This document shows, one piece after another, positions 1-5,085 of a DNA stretch of 6,358 bases. The stretch is from contig JAKQBQ010000052.1 in assembly GCA_029574055.1 (NCBI GenBank), positions 1 through 6,358 of the forward strand, read 5' to 3'. Made by a program: the position numbers and the translations under genes. The notes under the pieces are model-generated. The model saw only the letters and a program-made list of their open reading frames with translations. It was not told the DNA's origin and searched no databases. Origin of the DNA: Methanobacteriota archaeon (GTDB lineage: Archaea > Thermoplasmatota > Thermoplasmata > Methanomassiliicoccales > Methanomethylophilaceae). Each line of letters starts with the position of its first letter. The stretch's first letter is position 1.

Positions 1-682
1 TCTCGGCGACTCCCTTCTCGGCCTTCTTCGGAGGCTCTGCCTTCTTGGCAGGATACGGCTTCGGAGCGGGCTCGTTCTTCTTCTTCGCCTCTGCTCCCTT
101 CTTCTTATCTTTCTTGGTCGGCGCAGGCTCTACGACGGGGGCGAACCTCATCATTGCTATTACGCACACCCAGATCACGATGAAGAAAATGAACGCGAAC
201 GCCGTGGCGTTGTTGTCGCCGGTGAGGCTCAGCGCCCCGGTGAGTGCCATGCAGAGCGTCAGCAGAAGAACGATGACGGTCAATATCTTCTGGTCTGTGA
301 CCCAGTTATAGAAGATGTCGGCGACCGCGGCAAGGATGATCAACGCTACGAACAGATATACGGCAATATCGTTCCCCTTCGATGCTCCCAGGGCAATAAG
401 CGACACCGCGGCCAATATTATCAGTATCCCGCGGATCCTGGCTATGAACACTTTCGATTCGGATTTCCTGAAAGTGATCATTAGACCGAATATCAATCCT
501 ATCGCGCCGGCTATTATACATCCGGCCATGAAGGCGGTCTCCGAGAAGAGGTCGCTTATCGCCCCGCTCCCGAAGTCAAAATCGCCCATAACGATCGCAA
601 CGCACAGCATTATTAGGAAAATTACGAAGGCGGCTATTCCCATCCCGCCAATGATCTTGTCGTCATTCGAAGCTATTGCCAT
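1..682 (-). CDS. Six-helix membrane protein with Lys/Pro/Ala-rich tail (C-terminus beyond window)
   Basis: I do not recognise a family. The reading frame runs from an ATG at 682 to the left edge without a stop, giving 227 residues of a protein whose C-terminus is outside the window. It has about six hydrophobic segments, near residues 11-32, 51-71, 84-101, 106-124, 131-154 and 160-179, joined by short loops, so it is an integral membrane protein. From about residue 187 it becomes a low-complexity, strongly basic tail with repeated motifs such as PAKKAE and PPKKAEKG. By the usual positive-inside tendency this tail should lie in the cytoplasm. No catalytic or transport motif is visible. The start is supported by a TATA-like element about 24 bp upstream of the ATG, which suggests a leaderless mRNA. 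It is transcribed divergently from the ribonuclease operon. Function unknown. Confidence 0.85.
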   Translation of the reverse strand, partial: MAIASNDDKIIGGMGIAAFVIFLIMLCVAIVMGDFDFGSGAISDLFSETAFMAGCIIAGAIGLIFGLMITFRKSESKVFIARIRGILIILAAVSLIALGASKGNDIAVYLFVALIILAAVADIFYNWVTDQKILTVIVLLLTLCMALTGALSLTGDNNATAFAFIFFIVIWVCVIAMMRFAPVVEPAPTKKDKKKGAEAKKKNEPAPKPYPAKKAEPPKKAEKGVAE

Positions 683-700
683 ATTTACATAACCTACCTA

Positions 701-718
701 CATATTTTAGTAGTTTCG
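701..718 (-). promoter_or_regulatory. BRE/TATA promoter for the leftward membrane protein gene
   Basis: Read on the minus strand, a BRE-like CGAAACTA (718-711) is followed by the TATA-like CTAAAATATG (710-701). The TATA centre lies about 24 bp before the ATG at 682, the distance at which archaeal transcription normally starts, so the transcript probably begins at or next to the start codon. No convincing Shine-Dalgarno sequence precedes the ATG, which agrees with leaderless translation. Confidence 0.55.
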
Positions 719-754
719 CATTGAAAAGGCGTTTTTACGATATACCCACAGCTC

Positions 755-770
755 GGAAACTAAATATATA
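755..770 (+). promoter_or_regulatory. BRE/TATA promoter for the ribonuclease-nadC operon
   Basis: A BRE-like GGAAACT (755-761) runs directly into AAATATATA (762-770), a very good archaeal TATA box. Standard spacing puts transcription start near 791. This is the strongest promoter signal in the window. It shares the GAAACTA core with the divergent promoter at 701-718. Because the likely start codon is at 915, it implies a 5' leader of about 120 nt. Confidence 0.65.
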
Positions 771-790
771 CATAGCAATTACCTCAGTTA

Positions 791-914
791 TCGCATGTAA
801 GTCATTGATACAATGACCTCACCACTCACTGTCAAAGAGTGCCGCGCGCGGCCCTCTTTTCACAAAAAGCCCTTCAATGAAGGCACTCAAAACAAAAAAG
901 GAGAATACTCAGCA
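791..914 (+). promoter_or_regulatory. Structured 5' leader of the beta-CASP ribonuclease mRNA
   Basis: The predicted leader contains several inverted repeats. GTCATTG (801-807) and CAATGAC (811-817) form a perfect 7-bp stem with a 3-nt loop. AAAGAG (834-839) pairs with CTCTTT (854-859), and inside it GCCG (841-844) pairs with CGGC (849-852). CCTTC (871-875) pairs with GAAGG (879-883). GAGTGCC (837-843) is also perfectly complementary to GGCACTC (882-888), and its first five bases to CACTC (823-827), so it has mutually exclusive partners. It matches no riboswitch class I know. The pairings are read from sequence; a regulatory role is inferred. Confidence 0.45.
900..903 (+). promoter_or_regulatory. 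Ribosome binding site deciding the ribonuclease start
   Basis: GGAG within AAAAGGAGA lies 11 nt before the ATG at 915 and 17 nt before the next in-frame ATG at 921. This favours 915 over the in-frame ATG at 813, which sits inside a hairpin, has no such motif before it, and would add 34 residues that do not look like the family's N-terminus. Confidence 0.5.
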
Positions 915-2150
915 ATGATAATGAAATTTAGATTCCTCGGCGGCGCGGATACAGTCGGCCGCATGGGGATGACCATGGCGGACGAGGAGAAAACAATTCT
1001 CGTCGAATACGGAATGAGCCCGACAAAACCCCCTGAATACCCTATCGTCCCTCCAAGGATAGACCACCTGCTTCTGACGCACTGCCACCTTGACCATTGC
1101 GGAATGGTGCCGGCGATCTGCGCAAGAGACAATTGCGAGGTGTTCACGACCCCCCTCTCGGCGGAGATATCCGAGATCATGCTGTATGACAGCCTGAAGA
1201 TCGCGATCGCCGAAGGATACAACGAACCGTATACCTCCGACGATGTGGAAAGGACGATGGATCTTGTGGTCCCGTTCACATTCAAGGACACCATCGAGCT
1301 CGGGAAGACGGATGTCACCCTCCACTCGGCAGGCCACATCCCCGGAGCGGCGATGTTCGAGTTCAAACGCGACACCAGCACGCTTTATACCGGGGACCTG
1401 CACACCGCAGACCAGAAGCTGGTCTTGGGTGCAAAGCCGGTGAAGTGCGAGAACCTCATAATAGAGGGCACCTACGGCGGAAGGAACCACCCTCCGAGGG
1501 ATGAATCCATCAAAGCGTTCATAGCAAAGATCGACGAGGTGATCGACAGGGGAGGCACCGTGATCGTCCCTTGCTTTGCGGTAGGAAGGACCCAGGAGAT
1601 AATGTTGGTACTGAAGGATCTCGGCTACGAGATGTGGGTGGACGGGATGGGGAGGTCCGTCACCGGGCTGTTCCTCAATTATCCTGAATACCTCAGGGAC
1701 CCCCGCGCCATGCGGGCGGCGAGGAAGACCTTCAGAGAAGTGAAGAATGCAAGCATGAGGAAGCACGCCTCTAAGGGGCAGATCATCGTCACCACCGGGG
1801 GCATGCTCGACGGCGGGCCGGTGTTGGAATATCTGAGGCTGTTCAAGGACAACCCGAAGAACGCGATATTGCTGGTCGGATACCAGGCGGAAGACACCAA
1901 CGGAAGGCTCCTGGTGGAGACCGGGAGCATCGTCCTCGACGGAGTGATGGTGAAGGTGGAGTGCGAGGTGCGGAAATTCGACTTCTCGGCGCACGCCGGA
2001 CAGGATGAGATCGTGGAGTTCGCAAAGAAATGCAAGCCGGAGAACATCGTCCTGATGCACTCCGAGACGAGGGAGATGTTCCTCGAGGACCTTCAAGATT
2101 ACAACGTCATCCTTCCCGAGCTTGGGAAGGAATTCGAACTGGATGTATGA
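915..2150 (+). CDS. Metallo-beta-lactamase/beta-CASP ribonuclease, KH-less aCPSF2-like
   Basis: A 411-residue zinc-dependent ribonuclease of the family that includes CPSF73 and archaeal aCPSF proteins, expected to act in the cytoplasm on RNA processing or decay. The N-terminus (MKFRFLGGADTVGR) is typical. Metallo-beta-lactamase motifs are motif 2 HCHLDH at 56-61, motif 3 His141 (AGHIPG) and motif 4 Asp161 (TGDL). The beta-CASP part shows motif A Glu184 (IEGTYGG), FAVGRTQE at 221-228, motif B His360 (FSAH) and motif C His382 (LMHSE). The length fits aCPSF2-type proteins of about 420 residues; the roughly 200-residue KH region of aCPSF1 is absent. Motif 1, normally Asp (LLDCG or LFDYG), reads LVEYG with Glu31. 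It is the first gene of an operon and overlaps nadC by 8 nt. Endo- versus exonuclease activity cannot be told from sequence. An alternative start is ATG 921. Confidence 0.92.
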   Translation: MIMKFRFLGGADTVGRMGMTMADEEKTILVEYGMSPTKPPEYPIVPPRIDHLLLTHCHLDHCGMVPAICARDNCEVFTTPLSAEISEIMLYDSLKIAIAEGYNEPYTSDDVERTMDLVVPFTFKDTIELGKTDVTLHSAGHIPGAAMFEFKRDTSTLYTGDLHTADQKLVLGAKPVKCENLIIEGTYGGRNHPPRDESIKAFIAKIDEVIDRGGTVIVPCFAVGRTQEIMLVLKDLGYEMWVDGMGRSVTGLFLNYPEYLRDPRAMRAARKTFREVKNASMRKHASKGQIIVTTGGMLDGGPVLEYLRLFKDNPKNAILLVGYQAEDTNGRLLVETGSIVLDGVMVKVECEVRKFDFSAHAGQDEIVEFAKKCKPENIVLMHSETREMFLEDLQDYNVILPELGKEFELDV

Positions 2151-2967
2151 GATGGACCTGAAACCGTTCCTATATGAGGATGTAGGCTCGGGGGACATAA
2201 CGACCGAGACCTTCGTTCCGGACATCAGCGGAAAGGCCTGCATCATCTGCGAAGAGGATGCCGTCCTTGCCGGGTTGGAAGAGGCGGCGAAGATATTCGG
2301 GCTTCTGGGCGTATCTTCTGTAAAGATGGCCGCCGACGGGGAAAGGGTATCGGCCGGCACTAAAGTGTTGGTTCTTGAAGGCCCCCTCCGCGGGATACTC
2401 ACAGGGGAAAGGGTAGCCCTCAACTTCCTGATGAGAATGAGCGGGATAGCTACGGAGACCGATTCCATCGTGAGGGTCATCAGAGAAAAGGATCAAGATA
2501 TCATGATAGCCGGCACGCGCAAGACCACTCCGGGATTCAGATACTTCGAGAAAAAAGCCATCGTCCTGGGGGGAGGAACTCCTCACCGTTCCGGACTTTA
2601 CGACATGGTCTTGGTAAAAGACAACCACATCCTCGCCTGCGGAGGCCTCGGCAAGGCCTTGGAACTCATCGACCTGTTACCGGACGGGATAAAGATAGAG
2701 ATAGAAGTGGAGAGCATCGAGGACGGGGTGCTCGCAGCGAAGAAAGGGGCAGACATCATAATGGCTGACCACATGTCCCCGGCGGACACGAAAGAGCTCA
2801 GAGAAAGGGCAAAGGCGATCAATAAGGATGTGATCATCGAAGCCTCCGGGAACATAACCGCAAAGAACATCGCCGACTTCGCCGGCTGCGCAGACATGGT
2901 CTCCCTGGGCTCCCTTACCCACTCCCCAAAGGCGGTGCATTTCTCTCTGGATGTTGAAGATCCGTGA
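2143..2967 (+). CDS. nadC: Nicotinate-nucleotide diphosphorylase (quinolinate phosphoribosyltransferase)
   Basis: Converts quinolinate and PRPP to nicotinate mononucleotide, CO2 and PPi, the entry into NAD from de novo quinolinate. The 274 residues match the usual length. The N-terminal EDVGSGDITTE motif is at 12-22. The PRPP/quinolinate site is visible as Arg90 (GER), Arg126-Lys127 (GTRKTTPG), His148-Arg149 (TPHR), Lys159 (VKDNH), Glu187/Glu189 (IEIEVE) and Asp209. The C-terminal half shows EASGNIT (233-239) and SLGSLTHSPKA (254-264). The usual MLDN around the conserved Asp is MADH here. ATG 2143 overlaps the ribonuclease stop by 8 nt and has GGGAAGGA (2124-2131) upstream, so translation is probably coupled; ATG 2152 (271 residues) is an alternative. 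No nadA or nadB is in view. Confidence 0.95.
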   Translation: MYEMDLKPFLYEDVGSGDITTETFVPDISGKACIICEEDAVLAGLEEAAKIFGLLGVSSVKMAADGERVSAGTKVLVLEGPLRGILTGERVALNFLMRMSGIATETDSIVRVIREKDQDIMIAGTRKTTPGFRYFEKKAIVLGGGTPHRSGLYDMVLVKDNHILACGGLGKALELIDLLPDGIKIEIEVESIEDGVLAAKKGADIIMADHMSPADTKELRERAKAINKDVIIEASGNITAKNIADFAGCADMVSLGSLTHSPKAVHFSLDVEDP

Positions 2968-2981
2968 GAAAGATAAATCTT
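2966..2981 (+). promoter_or_regulatory. Probable promoter of the small zinc-ribbon gene
   Basis: GAGAAAG (2966-2972) followed by ATAAATCTT (2973-2981) resembles a BRE/TATA pair and overlaps the nadC stop codon. Standard spacing puts transcription start near 3001, only a few bases before the ATG at 3007. A GGGGT (2998-3002) could serve as a ribosome site if transcription starts earlier or if there is read-through from nadC. Confidence 0.45.
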
Positions 2982-3006
2982 AATCCGATGATGCTATGGG
3001 GTAATC

Positions 3007-3201
3007 ATGGCAATTGATTTCAACGATTACAAATGCCAATTCTGCGGCAAGACCAGCACGAGCTTCGTCTACGCTGCGTTCGTATGCGACGACCCGGAAT
3101 GCGTAGATAAGGCGAGGGAAGAAAGGGGCGGCCCCGGCGGCCACATGAAGAGGAAGGCGGAAGGCCGGCCGATCATCCCCGAGGATCCCGAAGACGATTA
3201 A
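3007..3201 (+). CDS. Small four-cysteine zinc-ribbon-like protein
   Basis: A 64-residue protein with Cys10-x2-Cys13 (CQFCGK) and Cys27-x4-Cys32 (CDDPEC), the arrangement of a small treble-clef or zinc-ribbon knuckle likely to bind one zinc ion. After it come a Gly-rich hinge (GGPGG, 41-45), His46, a short basic stretch (KRK) and an acidic tail (EDPEDD). I recognise no named family, so nucleic-acid or protein binding is only a guess from the fold type. That it is a real gene is supported by the cysteine spacing, a TATA-like element upstream and tight packing: it follows nadC by 39 bp. Its TAA stop (3199-3201) shares two bases with the purH stop (3198-3200) on the other strand. Confidence 0.8.
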   Translation: MAIDFNDYKCQFCGKTSTSFVYAAFVCDDPECVDKAREERGGPGGHMKRKAEGRPIIPEDPEDD

Positions 3202-4748
3202 TGCCTGAAGACCCTGCAGCCGGTGAACACCATCGCCATGTTGTGCTCGTTCGCCGCATCGATTACTTCCTGGTCCCTTATGCTCCCGCCCGGCTGGATG
3301 ATGGCTGTCACTCCGGCCTTGGCCGCCTCGTCCACGCCGTCCCTGAAGGGGAAGAACGCGTCCGATGCCATTACCGACCCTTCCGTGGGCTCGTTGGCCT
3401 TCATCGAAGCTATCTTAGCGGAATCCACGCGGCTCATCTGCCCGGCGCCGATGCCGATCGCCCTCTCTCCTTTCACGAAGACGACCGCGTTCGACGTCAC
3501 GTGCTTGGCCAGCTTCCAGGCGAATAACAGAGCGGCTGTCTCCTCCTCCGTCGGCGCACGGTTCGTCACGACCTTGAGGTCCTTAGGATCTATCGCTACA
3601 TCCTCATCGGTCTGGATGAGCATCCCGCCGTAGACCTTCTTCATCTTGAACTCCCTCTGCCTTTCGGCTGGAGATATGGAAGAATTGGTCCTCAGAAGGC
3701 GTATGTTCTTCTTCTTTGCAAGGAGTTCTGCCGCTTCCGGTTCGTAATCCGGGCATATCACCGCTTCGACGAAGTACTGGGATATCATCTCTGCCGTCTT
3801 CATGTCGCAGTCGCGGTTGAGGCAGATGACGCATCCGAACGCCGATAGCGGATCAACGTTGTATGCTGTCTTGAACGCATCGAAGATGTTATCGTCCGAC
3901 GCAAGGCCGCAGGGGTTGGTGTGCTTCATGACGACCGCGGTCGGCCTCTCGAAATCCATTGCGATATCCAGCGCCTTATCGAGATCCAGTATGTTGTTGT
4001 ATGATAGTTCCTTTCCGTGCAGCTGCTCGGACCTTGCCACGGTGGTCCCTTTAAAGAACGGGATCCTGTAGAACGCCGCTTTTTGGTTGGGGTTCTCCCC
4101 GTACCTGAGATCCTCTACCTTCTCGGAGGGGAGCGGGAACGATGCCGGGAACCCATCGCCGAATTTCGCGTACATGTACGACGATATCATCGAATCATAC
4201 TCGGCGGTGGCGATGAATGCCTCGAGCATGAGCTTCTCGAGGACGCCGTCGGATATCTCTCCCTTGGAGCGCAGCTCATCCAATATCACAGGGTATTGGT
4301 CGGGTTTCGTCACAACCGCCACCGATCTGTAATTCTTAGCCGCCGCCCTTATCATGCTCGGCCCGCCGATGTCTATGTTCTCGACGATATCCTCGAACTT
4401 CACATCCTTTTTCAGAACTGTCTCCTTGAACGGATAAAGATTCACTACCACCATGTCCACCGGGATTATCCCTTTGTCTTTTATGGCGGCCATGTGCTCG
4501 GGAATGTCTCTTCTTGCAAGGATGCCGCCGTGCAGCATTGGATGGAGCGTTTTCACCCTGCCGTCCAGCATCTCTGGGAACCCGGTGACCTCGGCCACTT
4601 CCTTAACGGGTATGCCGTTCTCTTTCAGGAGTTTGTATGTCCCCCCGGTAGAGATTATCTCAACGCCCTGCTGAGTCAATTCTTTCGAAAGTTCCAATAC
4701 TCCGTTCTTGTCGGAAACGCTGATGACAGCCCTTTTTATCTTTACCAA
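3198..4748 (-). CDS. purH: Bifunctional AICAR formyltransferase/IMP cyclohydrolase
   Basis: Catalyses the last two steps of IMP synthesis: formylation of AICAR with 10-formyltetrahydrofolate, then ring closure. From the chosen start it has 516 residues, normal for the family. The N-terminal MGS-like cyclohydrolase domain (about 1-145) starts KRAVISVSDK and carries STGGTY (33-38), GRVKTLHP (63-70) and IDIGGPSM (126-132). The transformylase domain has LRYGENPNQ (214-222), NNILDLDKA (251-259), the catalytic Lys275-His276 in KHTNPCG, GIGAGQMSR (432-440), SDAFFPF (462-468), QPGGSIRD (485-492) and the C-terminal FRH. TTG 4748 is preferred because GGGAGGG lies 7 nt upstream; GTG 4772 would place that site inside the gene and adds eight unconserved residues. 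It stands alone, with no other purine gene nearby, and converges on the zinc-ribbon gene. Confidence 0.95.
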   Translation of the reverse strand: MVKIKRAVISVSDKNGVLELSKELTQQGVEIISTGGTYKLLKENGIPVKEVAEVTGFPEMLDGRVKTLHPMLHGGILARRDIPEHMAAIKDKGIIPVDMVVVNLYPFKETVLKKDVKFEDIVENIDIGGPSMIRAAAKNYRSVAVVTKPDQYPVILDELRSKGEISDGVLEKLMLEAFIATAEYDSMISSYMYAKFGDGFPASFPLPSEKVEDLRYGENPNQKAAFYRIPFFKGTTVARSEQLHGKELSYNNILDLDKALDIAMDFERPTAVVMKHTNPCGLASDDNIFDAFKTAYNVDPLSAFGCVICLNRDCDMKTAEMISQYFVEAVICPDYEPEAAELLAKKKNIRLLRTNSSISPAERQREFKMKKVYGGMLIQTDEDVAIDPKDLKVVTNRAPTEEETAALLFAWKLAKHVTSNAVVFVKGERAIGIGAGQMSRVDSAKIASMKANEPTEGSVMASDAFFPFRDGVDEAAKAGVTAIIQPGGSIRDQEVIDAANEHNMAMVFTGCRVFRH

Positions 4749-4755
4749 ATGCACG

Positions 4756-4762
4756 CCCTCCC
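4756..4762 (-). promoter_or_regulatory. Strong Shine-Dalgarno site deciding the purH TTG start
   Basis: On the minus strand GGGAGGG (4762-4756) lies 7 nt before TTG 4748. The GTG at 4754 is only 1 nt after the motif, too close to be used, and GTG 4772 lies upstream of it. This is the best ribosome site in the window. Confidence 0.6.
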
Positions 4763-4810
4763 TTAGAGGCACCTCGCATTCTGTGGGTGCATCATCTGAT
4801 GGGTATCATG

Positions 4811-4820
4811 TTAGATAAAG
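4811..4820 (-). promoter_or_regulatory. Possible TATA element of purH
   Basis: CTTTATCTAA on the minus strand (4820-4811) would place transcription start near 4790, giving a leader of about 42 nt that includes the Shine-Dalgarno motif. The predicted start coincides with the palindrome CATCATCTGATG (4790-4801). The upstream BRE-like sequence is weak, so this is tentative. Confidence 0.4.
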
Positions 4821-4866
4821 GCTACTTCTCGATGGCTTACCCGTCTCGACGACGAAAACGATCTTC

Positions 4867-4958
4867 GTTGCTTTTCTCCCCCTAAATCGGTTGCAAAACT
4901 CCTATTATTTTTGTTGCAAAACTCCTATTATTTTTGTTGCTTTTCTCCCCTTTTCAAG
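4867..4958. repeat. Four tandem 23-bp units in A-B-B-A' order
   Basis: Four consecutive units start at 4867, 4890, 4913 and 4936, each exactly 23 bp and each opening with GTTGC. All fit GTTGCWWWWCTCC. The two inner units (4890-4912 and 4913-4935) are identical over all 23 bases. The two outer units share their first 15 bases, GTTGCTTTTCTCCCC, with TTTT where the inner ones have AAAA. The last bases of the outer units differ from each other and from the inner units. The array lies about 120 to 210 bp upstream of the purH start. A binding array for a regulator is the natural reading, but this is inferred. Confidence 0.9.
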
Positions 4959-4972
4959 ATAAATGAGACCAA

Positions 4973-4990
4973 ATATCCGAGTCTGGATAT
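4973..4990. repeat. Inverted repeat ATATCC-N6-GGATAT
   Basis: Perfect 6-bp arms ATATCC (4973-4978) and GGATAT (4985-4990) around GAGTCT. The size and symmetry suit a dimeric regulator, or a small RNA hairpin. It lies between the 23-bp array and the terminator hairpin, away from any start codon. Confidence 0.6.
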
Positions 4991-5053
4991 GTTGTCGTGG
5001 AGGATACACTGTTTCTTTCACATGAAGGGTGACCGCAGGTACACAAGAATTAG

Positions 5054-5077
5054 GAAAAATAGGGCCGCGAGGCCCTT
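5054..5077 (-). terminator. Terminator hairpin of the glutamate-synthase-like gene
   Basis: On the minus strand a perfect AGGGCC (5076-5071), TCGC loop, GGCCCT (5066-5061) hairpin is followed by ATTTTT (5060-5055). It begins 9 bp after the stop codon at 5086. A GC-rich stem followed by a T-run is the intrinsic-terminator form; archaea depend mainly on the T-run. It should insulate the purH promoter region from upstream transcription. Confidence 0.7.
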
Positions 5078-5085
5078 GTTGGAGT

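Larger units (their letters stand above)
4749..5085. other. Non-coding region between purH and the glutamate-synthase-like gene
   Basis: This 337-bp gap holds, left to right: the purH ribosome site, a small palindrome CATCATCTGATG (4790-4801) near the predicted purH transcription start, a TATA-like element, four 23-bp tandem units, the inverted repeat at 4973-4990, and a terminator hairpin. The unit region and its flanks are more AT-rich than the genes around them. I see no tRNA, no C/D-box pattern and no plausible protein gene. An open frame on the plus strand begins inside the repeats and runs into the opposite gene, but it has no coding character. Confidence 0.7.

Noticed and set aside
834..860. 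Hairpin plus TTTT as an ordinary intrinsic terminator
   Set aside because: The T-run is largely part of the stem and no gene ends upstream; a leader structure fits better.
813..914. N-terminal extension of the ribonuclease from ATG 813
   Set aside because: The 34 extra residues have no family resemblance, the ATG lies in a perfect hairpin without a ribosome site, and the typical N-terminus begins right after ATG 915. It remains possible, since transcription starts upstream.
909..2480. Long minus-strand open frame of 523 codons opposite the ribonuclease and nadC
   Set aside because: It mirrors two genes with clear family motifs, is rich in His, Arg and Pro from reversed codons, and has no recognisable domain.
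4017..4766. Plus-strand open frame of 249 codons opposite purH
   Set aside because: Entirely antisense to purH, His/Arg-rich and without motifs; an effect of GC-rich codon use.
4867..4958. The tandem units as a CRISPR array
   Set aside because: Units abut with no unique spacers, only four exist, and no cas gene is near.
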